Below, piece after piece: positions 9,320 to 18,804 of a stretch of 64,000 bases of DNA. Within the stretch, counting starts at the first letter, position 1. Each line of letters starts with the position of its first letter. The DNA is taken from NCBI GenBank assembly GCA_963827705.1, contig CAWHBN010000016.1, positions 288,257 through 352,256 on the forward strand, in the 5' to 3' direction. Made by a program: the position numbers and the translations under genes. Under the pieces are notes generated by a model. It saw only the letters and a list, made by a program, of their open reading frames with translations. It did not search any database and was not told where the DNA came from. The DNA is from JACDAN01 sp963827705 (GTDB taxonomy: Bacteria > Actinomycetota > Thermoleophilia > Gaiellales > Gaiellaceae).

Positions 9320-10246
9320 ATGAGACTAGAGCAGCTGCAGGCATTCATCGAGGTCGCCCAGCGGCGCAGCGTCAGCCGCGCGGCCGAGGCGCTCTTCGTC
9401 ACCCAGCCGACGTTGACGGCGCGGCTGAAGGGGCTCGAGCAGGAGCTCGGCTCGCGCCTCTTCATCCGTACCGGACGCGGAATGCGGCTCTCGGACGCCG
9501 GCCGGGCGTTCCTGCCCTACGCCGAGCGATCGCTCGGCGCCGCCGCCGCCGGCCGCCGACTTCTCAGTGAGCTCGCGAGAGGCGAGAGCGGCCAGCTCGC
9601 GCTCGGCGCGGCCCCGGCCGTCAGCACCTACGTTCTGCCGAGGATCCTGACCGGCTTCCGGAGGACGCACCCAAAAGTGCAGCTCGCGGTCCGGACGGGG
9701 CACTCCGAGGAGATTCTCGACCTCGTGCTCCAGGAGCAGGTGCAGGTCGGGCTCGGGCGGGCCTTACGCCACCCGCAGGTCGAGGCGACGCCGCTCTACG
9801 AGGACGAGCTCGTCCTCGTCGTCGACCCGGACCACGCGTTCGCCGGCGAGGAGGCGATCGGCACCGAGCGGATCACCGACGTCCAGCTGATCCTCTTCGA
9901 CCGCACGTCGAGCTATCACCGGCTGACGAACGAGTTCTTCCGCGGCGCGGGGGCGGTTCCGCGAGGCGTCATGGAGCTCGACAACATCGACGCCGCGAAG
10001 AAGATGGTCGAGCAGGGGCTCGGCGTCGCGCTCCTCCCCCACACCGCCGTCGCCGGCGAGTTGGAGGCGGGGACCCTGGTGGCGGTCAGGCTGGCCGACG
10101 CGCCCGAGCTGAAACGCGAGATCGTCGTCTTCCGCCGACGTGACGCAGGACCGGCGACCGGGGCGCTGGACTCGTTCCTGACCTGCCTCTCGGACCTGCG
10201 GCCCGGCCTGCAGTCCGCAGCTCAGCGCTCGCCGCTGCGGGCGTAG
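9320..10246 (+). CDS. LysR-type transcriptional regulator, divergent to aceBA
   Basis: A 308-residue LysR regulator. The N-terminal winged helix-turn-helix spans about residues 1-60 (MRLEQLQAFIEVAQRRSVSR, then AAEALFVTQPTLTARLKGLE), followed by a periplasmic-binding-protein-like effector domain to about 290. The ATG at 9320 is chosen because the preceding in-frame sequence is the aceB antisense and an operator-like repeat abuts the ATG. Divergence from the glyoxylate genes suggests it controls them, but the effector is unknown. Confidence 0.9.
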   Translation: MRLEQLQAFIEVAQRRSVSRAAEALFVTQPTLTARLKGLEQELGSRLFIRTGRGMRLSDAGRAFLPYAERSLGAAAAGRRLLSELARGESGQLALGAAPAVSTYVLPRILTGFRRTHPKVQLAVRTGHSEEILDLVLQEQVQVGLGRALRHPQVEATPLYEDELVLVVDPDHAFAGEEAIGTERITDVQLILFDRTSSYHRLTNEFFRGAGAVPRGVMELDNIDAAKKMVEQGLGVALLPHTAVAGELEAGTLVAVRLADAPELKREIVVFRRRDAGPATGALDSFLTCLSDLRPGLQSAAQRSPLRA

Positions 10247-10275
10247 CGCGTTTCCGGCACGGACAAGGGCACGGC

Positions 10276-10287
10276 TAGATTCTGGCG
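10276..10287 (+). promoter_or_regulatory. -10 box for a leaderless ABC exporter mRNA
   Basis: TAGATT (10276-10281) followed by exactly six bases and the GTG start at 10288. The spacing matches several other genes in this window and predicts a transcript that begins at the start codon. No Shine-Dalgarno is seen before the GTG. Confidence 0.45.
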
Positions 10288-12075
10288 GTGAACGAGCGAC
10301 CCTCCTATCGGCAGACCTTCTTTCGCCTGCTCGGCTTTCTGAAGCCGTACAAGTGGTCGCTGATCGTCTCGATCGTGCTCTCCATTGGCTCGCAGGCAGC
10401 CGCGGTCGTGATCGCGTTCCTGACCGGAGATGGGCTTCAGGAAGCGGCGACCGGCGGGAGCCGCGAGGCGATCTGGTGGATCGCGCTCGCGATCCTCGCC
10501 GCCGGGCTCGTGCGCGCGCTGCTGATGATGGGCCGGCGCCTGATCTCCGGCCGCCAGGCGCTGGCAGTCGAGTTCGACATGCGAAACGCTCTCTACGCGA
10601 AGCTCCAGCGGCTCTCGTTCGGGTTCTACGACCGGCACCAGACCGGCCAGCTGATGTCCCGGGCCACGGTCGACCTGCAGGCTGTCCGCTTCTTCCTCGG
10701 CTACGGCCTGATCTTCTTCTTCCAGCACATCACGACCGTCGTCGGCGTCACCGCGGTGATGTACGTCGCGAACTGGCGGCTCGCGCTGGCGGCAACCGCG
10801 ATCACGCCGCTGATCGTGATCGTGGCCTACCGGTACTCGACCGTCTCTCACCCGATCCTGCGCGACGTCCAGCAGAAGATGGCCGACGTCGCCACGGTGG
10901 CGGAGGAGGGCATCGTCGGCGTCCACGTCGTCAAGTCGTTCGCCCAGGAGGGGTCGGAGGGCAGGAAGTTCGCCGGCCGGTCGGAGGCGGTGTTCGAGCA
11001 GAGCGTCAAGGCGAACCGGCAGCGGGCGCTGTACGTGCCGCTGCTGTCTTTCCTGCCGCTCGTTGCGCAGGCGATCGTGCTGCTCGTCGGGGGACGGATG
11101 GTCGTGAACGGCGACCTCACGCTGGGCTCGTTCATCTTCTTCAACGTCCTCGTCGTCATGCTCGTGCAGCCGCTGCGGATGCTCGGCATGTGGATCGGAC
11201 AGTCACAGCGCGCGACTGCTTCCGGCGAGCGGATCTTCGAGGTCATGGACGAGCCGGAGGAGGTGACCGACCTCCCAGATGCAGTCGAGCTTCCGCCCGG
11301 AGACGGGCGTGTTCGCTTCGAGCATGTCTCGTTCGGCTACGACCTCGAGCGCCCGGTGCTCCGCGACATCGATCTCGAGCTCGAGCCCGGCCGCACAGTC
11401 GCGCTGATCGGCCACACGGGCTCCGGCAAGACGACGCTCGCGACCCTGGTTCCGAGGTTCTACGACACCGCCGCCGGCAGGGTGACCATCGACGGTCTCG
11501 ACGTGAGAAAGGCCAAGCTGGTCTCCCTGCGGCGGCAGATCGGGATCGTTGCGCAGGATCCGTTCCTCTTCTCGGACACGGTGCGCGAGAACATCGCGTT
11601 CGGCCGGCCGGACGCCTCCCAGGAGCAGGTCGAGGAGGCCGCGAGGCTCGCGCAGGCTCACGACTTCGTCGCTGCGCTGCCGGAGGGATACGACACGGTG
11701 ATCGGCGAGCGTGGGATCACGCTTTCGGGCGGCCAGCGCCAGCGGATCGCGATCGCACGGGCGCTGCTGCTCGACCCTCGGATCCTGATCCTGGACGACG
11801 CAACGGCGTCCGTGGACGCGACGACCGAGGCGAAGATCCGGCTCGGCCTCCGTCAGGCGATGAGGAACCGGACGACGATCATCATCGCCCACCGCCTCTC
11901 GACACTCGCCCTTGCCGACGAGCTCGTCGTGCTCGACCGCGGCCGCATCGTTGCGCGCGGGACGCACGAGGACCTGATCCACCGGAGCCCCGTCTACCGC
12001 GAGATCTACGAGCACGGCCTGCTCGAGCGCGAGTTCGCCGAGCGGGTCGAGCAGCGGGCGGAGGCCACGGCTTGA
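10288..12075 (+). CDS. Half-ABC exporter, degenerate-site subunit
   Basis: A 595-residue ABC exporter with six transmembrane helices (about 20-310) and a C-terminal nucleotide-binding domain. Walker A GHTGSGKTT is at about 375-383, the signature LSGGQ at 479-483 is canonical, but Walker B ends ILDDATAS: the catalytic Glu is replaced by Asp (residue 504). The partner encoded 149 bases downstream has the reverse pattern. Together they would form a heterodimer with one degenerate and one consensus ATP site, as in TM287/288 and BmrCD. Likely exports lipids or drugs; the substrate is unknown. Confidence 0.93.
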   Translation: MNERPSYRQTFFRLLGFLKPYKWSLIVSIVLSIGSQAAAVVIAFLTGDGLQEAATGGSREAIWWIALAILAAGLVRALLMMGRRLISGRQALAVEFDMRNALYAKLQRLSFGFYDRHQTGQLMSRATVDLQAVRFFLGYGLIFFFQHITTVVGVTAVMYVANWRLALAATAITPLIVIVAYRYSTVSHPILRDVQQKMADVATVAEEGIVGVHVVKSFAQEGSEGRKFAGRSEAVFEQSVKANRQRALYVPLLSFLPLVAQAIVLLVGGRMVVNGDLTLGSFIFFNVLVVMLVQPLRMLGMWIGQSQRATASGERIFEVMDEPEEVTDLPDAVELPPGDGRVRFEHVSFGYDLERPVLRDIDLELEPGRTVALIGHTGSGKTTLATLVPRFYDTAAGRVTIDGLDVRKAKLVSLRRQIGIVAQDPFLFSDTVRENIAFGRPDASQEQVEEAARLAQAHDFVAALPEGYDTVIGERGITLSGGQRQRIAIARALLLDPRILILDDATASVDATTEAKIRLGLRQAMRNRTTIIIAHRLSTLALADELVVLDRGRIVARGTHEDLIHRSPVYREIYEHGLLEREFAERVEQRAEATA

Positions 12076-12223
12076 GCGCTCTCGGCGGGCTCTGCGCGGG
12101 CGCTGTCTCGGCACGAAGCCGGCACCCACGCGCGCGTTTTTCGGCGCTAGGCTCGCGCCATCGGGTCGGGGCGGTGGGGTCTTCCCAGGCACGTGGGGCC
12201 AACTCGCCACGGGGGAGCCGGCG
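12076..12223 (+). other. Spacer/possible structured leader between ABC genes
   Basis: 148 bp without a convincing ORF. It can form short GC stems, for example GGCGC...GCGCC near 12143-12159 and TCGCC...GGCGA just before the downstream ATG, which would cover the start region. The run of G-rich segments resembles an RNA leader, but I could not match it to any riboswitch consensus I know, so this is only a candidate. Confidence 0.2.
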
Positions 12224-14029
<1,806 letters not shown>

Positions 14030-14041
14030 GGAGCTGCTCGC

Positions 14042-14047
14042 TACAAT
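14042..14047 (+). promoter_or_regulatory. -10 box of tRNA-Gln
   Basis: TACAAT, ending 11 bases before the mature 5' end of the tRNA. The identical hexamer stands 10 bases before tRNA-Glu at 15921-15926, so the two tRNA genes share a promoter core and have almost no 5' leader. No TTG-type -35 is evident. Confidence 0.55.
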
Positions 14048-14058
14048 CCGAGGCCCGT

Positions 14059-14129
14059 TGCGGGGTCGTCTAATGGTAGGACGCTCGGCTCTGGACCGAG
14101 TAGTCTAGGTTCGAATCCTAGCCCCGCAG
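14059..14129 (+). tRNA. tRNA-Gln(CTG)
   Basis: A complete cloverleaf can be drawn. Acceptor stem TGCGGGG/CCCCGCA, D arm GTC...GAC, anticodon stem CTCGG/CCGAG with loop CTCTGGA giving anticodon CTG (reads CAG), T arm CTAGG-TTCGAAT-CCTAG. CCA is not fully encoded (only CC follows the discriminator). It is followed by an intrinsic terminator. Confidence 0.95.
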
Positions 14130-14137
14130 CCTTCAGA

Positions 14138-14164
14138 AAAGGGCCGCAAATCGCGGCCTTTTTG
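14138..14164 (+). terminator. Intrinsic terminator after tRNA-Gln
   Basis: GGCCGC, a five-base loop, GCGGCC and then a run of T. A six-base perfect GC stem plus U-tract directly 3' of the tRNA. This is the clearest rho-independent terminator in the window. Confidence 0.85.
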
Positions 14165-14261
14165 TTTCTCAGGCGACGCAGCCGAGCAGTGCCGCGGCGA
14201 CGAGCCGGCGGGACCTCACCCGGGGGCGTCGTCCGACCGGCTCTCTAGCCTCCACGCGCGT

Positions 14262-15002
14262 ATGGAAGACGTCTTCCGCCGGGCCGTCGCCGAGTTCGTG
14301 GGAACCTTCGCGCTGATCTTCGTCGGCGCCGGCGCCGTCCTGATCGTGGCGCCCAGCACCGGCGCAGGGAACATCGACGTCGCGTTCGCTCACGGCCTCG
14401 TGATCGCGGTGATGGTGTCCGCGGTCGGGCACATCTCAGGCGGTCACTTCAACCCGGCGGTGACGCTCGGCTTCCTGGTCACCGGCCGGCTCTCCCCGAT
14501 CGTCGGCGGTGCGTACTGGATCGCCCAGTTCGGGGGCGCCGTCGTCGCCGCCGCGCTCCTGAAGTGGATCTTCCCGAGCGACCTCCAGGGAAATCTGGGC
14601 TCTCCTGCGGTCGGGCCTGGCTTCGAGAACGAGGCCGCACTGATCATCGAGGCGATCCTCACCTTCTTCCTCGTCTGGGTCGTCTTTGCCACCGCCGCCG
14701 ATCCCCGCGGAACCTTCAAGTCGATCGCCGGTCTTGCAATCGGCCTCACGATCACGCTCGACGTCCTGATGGCCGGCCCGATCACGGGCGCCGCGATGAA
14801 CCCCGCGCGTGCCTTCGGGCCCGAGCTCCTCTCCGGCGACTGGGACAATTTCTGGATCTGGTACATCGGCCCCTTCGCCGGCGGCATCCTCGGAGCGCTC
14901 GCCTACGAGTGGCTCTACCTCCGCCCGGTCAAGCCTCCGGTCGTGGGTCCGCCCGAGACCGGCGTCGTCGAGCCTCGCCCAGGCGACACCGCCCTCTCCT
15001 AG
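14262..15002 (+). CDS. Aquaporin / MIP family channel
   Basis: A 246-residue membrane channel for water or small neutral solutes. Six transmembrane helices and two half-helices carry the two NPA boxes: GGHFNPAVTLGF at about 62-73 and GAAMNPARAFGPEL at about 177-190. The first Asn-Pro-Ala and the Arg following the second (selectivity filter) are intact, which favours an AqpZ-like water channel over GlpF, although this is not certain. A TAGCCT box lies 10 bases before the ATG. It stands alone between tRNA-Gln and a convergent tetR gene. Confidence 0.92.
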   Translation: MEDVFRRAVAEFVGTFALIFVGAGAVLIVAPSTGAGNIDVAFAHGLVIAVMVSAVGHISGGHFNPAVTLGFLVTGRLSPIVGGAYWIAQFGGAVVAAALLKWIFPSDLQGNLGSPAVGPGFENEAALIIEAILTFFLVWVVFATAADPRGTFKSIAGLAIGLTITLDVLMAGPITGAAMNPARAFGPELLSGDWDNFWIWYIGPFAGGILGALAYEWLYLRPVKPPVVGPPETGVVEPRPGDTALS

Positions 15003-15035
15003 GAGAGAACGGCGGCCGCCGGAAGGCGGAACGGA

Positions 15036-15635
15036 TTACGTGGCGCGCATTCCTTCGACGAGCAGTTGGACGACGTTGCTCTCCGCCTGCGCGATGTCCT
15101 CGTCCGTGTCGGGCAACTGGCCGAGCACCCACCCCGTCAGGATCTCGTCGAGCGCCCCGTAGAAGACGACCGCCGCGAGGCGCGGATCGATCTGCGGCCG
15201 GAACTCGCCCGTCTCCTGGCCCCGTTCGATGATCCGTTCGAGCGCCTTCATCGCCTCCGCGATCTCCTCGATCTCCTGCTGAACGTGCGGGCTCCGGGTC
15301 ACCTCGCGGACGAGGACGCGGACGAGGTCCGGATCGCGGCGCCAGGTGCGCAGCAGGAGCGCGGTGACCTGACGCACCTGTTCGCTCGCGTCCACACCCG
15401 TGCCCTCGACTTCGCGGACTCTCGCGAGCATCTGCGTCCAGGTGTCCCGAAAGATCGTCTCGAGGAGCTCGTCCTTCGACTTGAAGTAGTGGTAGACGAG
15501 GCCGTACGCCACACCGGCCTCCTCGGCGATGTCCCCGACGCGCGCCCGGTGGAAGCCGCTCCTGGCGAAGACCTTGACCGCCGCGTCAAGAATCTGCCGG
15601 CGGCGGTCGGCCTGCCGATCAGCACGCGCCGCCAT
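15036..15635 (-). CDS. TetR family transcriptional regulator
   Basis: A 199-residue TetR repressor. The helix-turn-helix occupies about residues 10-55 (ILDAAVKVFARSGFHRARVG, then a VAYGLVYHYFKSKDELLETIF segment), and the remainder is an all-helical ligand-binding and dimer domain that resembles the FadR/RutR-like group (TetR_C_33 type). Its target is not evident: its neighbours are an aquaporin (convergent) and a small acidic protein. A TAGAGT box lies nine bases upstream of the ATG. Confidence 0.9.
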   Translation of the reverse strand: MAARADRQADRRRQILDAAVKVFARSGFHRARVGDIAEEAGVAYGLVYHYFKSKDELLETIFRDTWTQMLARVREVEGTGVDASEQVRQVTALLLRTWRRDPDLVRVLVREVTRSPHVQQEIEEIAEAMKALERIIERGQETGEFRPQIDPRLAAVVFYGALDEILTGWVLGQLPDTDEDIAQAESNVVQLLVEGMRAT

Positions 15636-15681
15636 GACGGCGCCACTCTAGAAGCCTGCAGCGCTCAGGGATGCGGAAACG

Positions 15682-15894
15682 TCAATCCGTGGCGCGGTCT
15701 TGCTCGCGACGCTCCTGCGGGGAGAGGCCCTCCTGGGGCGCGCCGGCCGGTCCGGCCATGGTCGTCCCGCCCTCCTCGACGAGCTCGCGAGGGTCCGCGT
15801 GGCGGTACTCGTCGGACTGCATTCCGCCGCGCGGGTCGTCGCGCGGGGCCGAGTCGTCGTCGTCGGTCCCGAGGAGTCGCTTCAGCCAGCGCAC
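15682..15894 (-). CDS. Small acidic hypothetical protein
   Basis: A 70-residue reading frame from a GTG at 15894, beginning with RWLKRLLG and continuing with a DDDD cluster and a segment of DPRELVEEGG type. It has no membrane segment and no family that I recognise. Composition (Asp/Glu/Arg mix, few Ala/Arg runs) is more protein-like than the overlapping frame starting at 15898, which is Arg/Pro/Ala rich. A weak AGGA ribosome site lies nine bases upstream. It is probably a real cytosolic small protein, but this is uncertain. Confidence 0.45.
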   Translation of the reverse strand: MRWLKRLLGTDDDDSAPRDDPRGGMQSDEYRHADPRELVEEGGTTMAGPAGAPQEGLSPQERREQDRATD

Positions 15895-15920
15895 GCACCG
15901 CGATCCTACTGGGCCGCCGC

Positions 15921-15926
15921 TACAAT
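15921..15926 (+). promoter_or_regulatory. -10 box of tRNA-Glu
   Basis: TACAAT, ending 10 bases before the mature 5' end of tRNA-Glu; identical in sequence and nearly identical in spacing to the box before tRNA-Gln. Confidence 0.55.
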
Positions 15927-15936
15927 CAGGCCTCCC

Positions 15937-16009
15937 GGCGCATTCGTCTAGTGGCCTAGGACGCCGCCCTCTCACGGCGGTAGCACGGGTTCGAATCCCG
16001 TATGCGCCT
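15937..16009 (+). tRNA. tRNA-Glu(CTC)
   Basis: Acceptor stem GGCGCAT/ATGCGCC, anticodon stem CCGCC/GGCGG with loop CTCTCAC giving anticodon CTC (reads GAG), T arm ACGGG-TTCGAAT-CCCGT. No encoded CCA and no terminator hairpin is visible downstream. The 177 bases that follow (16010-16186) hold no supported gene. Confidence 0.95.
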
Positions 16010-16186
16010 CTCTACTCAGCGTGGCTACGCCGAAGCCGCATGGTTGAGCACGACAGGCGCGCCAAACGGGCCGTGATTGCTCAGGTGGTGGCGCCACCGG
16101 TGGCACTACCAGGGTTCAAGCGCGCGTACGACTAGGACAAGGCCTTCCGGCTCAACCAGAACATCGGCCCGGACTGAGTGCCGCCC

Positions 16187-17671
16187 TCAGCAGGCGCGGC
16201 GGGCGGTCTCGACGTCGCGCCTGGTGTCCGGGCGCAGTTGCAGGATCGCCTCGCGCGCCGTGGTGCGCATCGCGCCGACGTTTGCGATCGGGAAGCGGTC
16301 GTGCGCGCGCCGGCGGGCGATGTAGCGGCGGCCGAACGTGACCGTGAGCGTCCGCTTCGGGTCGAGCCGGCCGATGAGGCGGATGAGGTCGGGAAGCTGG
16401 TCGCGCGGGATATCGGTCCGCACGCTCGATTCCACGATCGACGCCAGGGAGCCGAAGTTGCGCAGCACACTGACCACGTCGAGCTGGTTCGCCATGGCAG
16501 TCAGGAAGCAGCGCTGGCGGTGCATCCGCGTGTAGTCGTCCGAGTCCTTGCGCGAGCGCACGTAGGCGAGCGCGGTGCGCCCGTCGAAATGGTAGGTCCG
16601 GCCCGGGTACACGTTGATGCGTGGATTTGTCTCACCCCACGCTGGTCGCGTGACCTCGTCGGCGATGCGCTCGCGCACCCGGATCTTCACTCCGCCGAGC
16701 GTGTCGACGAGGTCGCGGAACCCGTCCAGGTCGACCATCGCGTAGTAGTCCACGCGCAGGCCGAGCAGTAGGGAGGTCGTTTGCTTGAGCGCAGTCGCGC
16801 CGGGATCACGCCCGCCGGGAAAAAGGTCAGGACGCTCCTCGTTGGCGAAGCGGTAGAGCGCATTGAGGAGGTCGGGGAAACGGCGCAGGTCTTCTCCAGC
16901 GCGCCCGCCGAGCCGAACGTCGACGAGGTTGCGCGGAATACCGAACGCGACCGCACGGCCGGTGTCGCGCTCCAGCCCGGCGACGATCATCGTGTCGGTG
17001 CGGTCGCCCGCCCGGCCGGGCCCCTCGTCGCTTCCCAGCAGCAGGATCGTCACCCACGGCCGCTCGAGCGGCGTGTCCGCCTGAACGAGAACGTCGCGCG
17101 TCGCGGAGAGCCGCCCCGCCGGAAGCGGCACTGATCGGGGCAGATCGAATGGGCCAACATCAGGCTTGGTGCGGTCGCCCGTCCGCAGGAACACACCACG
17201 CGCTGGCAGGACGTCCGACGGCTCGTCGTCCGCGAACACGCGCTGCAGCGTGACCTCGCTGCGCACGGTCACGTAGCCAGCCGCAACGTGCGGTGTCGCG
17301 GTCAGCACAGCGATCGCGCCCGCAGCCGTAAGTGCCGGCACGTTCCTGGCAAGCGGGCCTATGCGCCAAGCGTCGAGCGCCGCGAAGAGCCGCAGCGCGA
17401 GCAGGAAGATGTTGACCGCAAGCGCTGCTGAGAGCAGCCGGCCCTCTAGGAGCCACGCCGCCGACCGCACCGGCACAGCGGCAACGACGAGGACCGGCAC
17501 TGCCCCGACCGCGAAGAGCGCGAACAGGACGAGGCCGCGACGCCAGGCCCCTAAGAACGCCTGCCCGGCGCCCGGGACGATCATCGAGAGAAGCCCGGCG
17601 ACGGCTCGCCTGGCGACGTGTGGATCATCGGCGCTGACCGGCGGAACGAGTGGCATGCGCGACGCGGGCAC
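16187..17671 (-). CDS. LytR-CpsA-Psr (LCP) family cell-wall ligase
   Basis: A 494-residue membrane-anchored LCP protein. The N-terminal 160 residues hold several hydrophobic helices (about 25-120), starting with the GLLSMIVPGAGQAFLG motif. The LCP catalytic domain follows from about residue 200: LLLGSDEGPGRAGDRTDTMI contains the Asp/Arg pyrophosphate-binding residues, and AFGIPRNLVDV and RTALAYVRSRKDSDDYTRMH match conserved blocks. LCP enzymes attach polymers such as arabinogalactan or teichoic-type glycans to peptidoglycan outside the membrane. It may start at GTG 17671 or ATG 17656. Apparently monocistronic. Confidence 0.92.
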   Translation of the reverse strand: MPASRMPLVPPVSADDPHVARRAVAGLLSMIVPGAGQAFLGAWRRGLVLFALFAVGAVPVLVVAAVPVRSAAWLLEGRLLSAALAVNIFLLALRLFAALDAWRIGPLARNVPALTAAGAIAVLTATPHVAAGYVTVRSEVTLQRVFADDEPSDVLPARGVFLRTGDRTKPDVGPFDLPRSVPLPAGRLSATRDVLVQADTPLERPWVTILLLGSDEGPGRAGDRTDTMIVAGLERDTGRAVAFGIPRNLVDVRLGGRAGEDLRRFPDLLNALYRFANEERPDLFPGGRDPGATALKQTTSLLLGLRVDYYAMVDLDGFRDLVDTLGGVKIRVRERIADEVTRPAWGETNPRINVYPGRTYHFDGRTALAYVRSRKDSDDYTRMHRQRCFLTAMANQLDVVSVLRNFGSLASIVESSVRTDIPRDQLPDLIRLIGRLDPKRTLTVTFGRRYIARRRAHDRFPIANVGAMRTTAREAILQLRPDTRRDVETARRAC

Positions 17672-17758
17672 GTTAGCCGTCCCGTCGGCGCTTCACCGCC
17701 CAGTCCGACGCCGCTGTCAACCTCCCGAGCGGTGGCAGACGCTCTGGCTTGAAGTCGA

Positions 17759-18583
17759 CTACTTTCGCGCCGCGGCGAGCTTCACCGAAACCGGAACGGC
17801 GAACCCCTCCTCGGTCCGATAGCTCTCCATCAGCTCGTCGAAGTGCAGGCGGATCGCGCGCTGCGTTTCGGGCGACTGTCCGACGATCAGCGGCCGCACG
17901 CGCACGCTGCCGTCGACGAGCCCGTCCCACAACTCGTCGGCGCTCGCCAGCTGCAGGTGGAACTCGACTGTCTCGATCACTACATCGGCGAGCCCCGCAT
18001 CGGTCAACAGGCGGGTGAACTCGCCGTCATCGGCGAACCGGAAGATCGGCGGGCCCGGCGGCACATCGGCGGGCGGATGCGCATCCGCAGCCGCGAACGC
18101 GTCGAACACCACCCCGAGCCAGCGGCCTCGCGACGGTTCGTCCCAGACGCTGAACGCAGCGCGGCCACCGGGCACGAGCACGCGGGCGGCCTCGGCGGCC
18201 GCTGCCTCCGGCCGGCCGAGATGCAGAAGCAGAAACGCGCAGGTCGTGGCATCGAATGAATCGGCCGGGAACGGCAGCTCGGTCGCGTCGCCGCGCACGA
18301 ATTCGACGCTCGGCGCGCGGGAGCGGGCAAACGCGAGCATCGTCTCGGAGAAGTCGACCCCGACGGACTCGGCACCTCGCTCGGCAGCCCTGGCCGCGAC
18401 GTAACCCGGCCCGGTCGCGATGTCGAGCACCCGCTTGCCCGGCCCGACGTCCACCGCGTCGAGCAGCGGATCGGCCAGGCGCGAGGTCACCCGGCCGGCC
18501 AGCGCGTCGTAGCCCGCCGCCTCCTTCGTGCCCCACCCGGCCGCCTCGAACGCATCGAACGCCGCGGGGTCGTAGTCGCTCAT
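17759..18583 (-). CDS. Class I SAM-dependent methyltransferase
   Basis: A 274-residue methyltransferase of the UbiE/type 11 group. Motif I is VLDIATGPGYVAARAAERGA, then VGVDFSETMLAFAR and RGDATELPFPADSFDATTC, and HLGRPEAAAAEAARVLVPGG matches the post-motif region. The start ATG (MSDYDPAAFDAFEAAGWG) is preferred over upstream alternatives because the sequence before it is low-complexity and the family starts here. Substrate is unknown. Confidence 0.88.
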   Translation of the reverse strand: MSDYDPAAFDAFEAAGWGTKEAAGYDALAGRVTSRLADPLLDAVDVGPGKRVLDIATGPGYVAARAAERGAESVGVDFSETMLAFARSRAPSVEFVRGDATELPFPADSFDATTCAFLLLHLGRPEAAAAEAARVLVPGGRAAFSVWDEPSRGRWLGVVFDAFAAADAHPPADVPPGPPIFRFADDGEFTRLLTDAGLADVVIETVEFHLQLASADELWDGLVDGSVRVRPLIVGQSPETQRAIRLHFDELMESYRTEEGFAVPVSVKLAAARK

Positions 18584-18769
18584 GAGCGGAAGTATGAGCT
18601 TGGACGTTCGGACGCGACGCTTTCTCAGACCGGCCAGACCAGTCCGGAGCGCACCGCATTCGGCGGGCCCTCGCGAGGTGATTGCGGTCCGGATGCCCTC
18701 CTTGCGCTCCATCGCGCCGAAGGCCTCGTTCCTCGAGAACAGCGGCCCCGACCTGACCGCGCGCGCCTA

Positions 18770-18804
18770 TTGCCGCGCCGCCTCGACAGGTGTAGCTTCG
18801 CCCC
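18770..18804 (+). promoter_or_regulatory. Promoter of the acetamidase-like gene, leaderless
   Basis: TTGCCG (18770-18775), a 17-base spacer, TAGCTT (18793-18798), six bases, then the GTG start at 18805. It is the best -35/-10 pair among the leaderless starts in this window and predicts a TSS on the GTG. The rest of the 221-bp gap (18584-18769) holds no gene I can support. Confidence 0.55.

Noticed and set aside
12125..12223. c-di-AMP, SAM or TPP riboswitch before the ABC gene
   Set aside because: G-rich segments superficially resemble parts of known aptamers, but the conserved cores are absent.
15665..15898. 77-codon minus-strand frame from a GTG at 15898
   Set aside because: Arg/Pro/Ala-rich sequence without protein character; the overlapping acidic frame from 15894 is the better candidate.
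16010..16186. Possible integrase or transposase remnant downstream of tRNA-Glu (a short fragment ending LNQNIGPD)
   Set aside because: Too short and interrupted by stops; no attachment-site duplication of the tRNA end and no mobile-element genes nearby.
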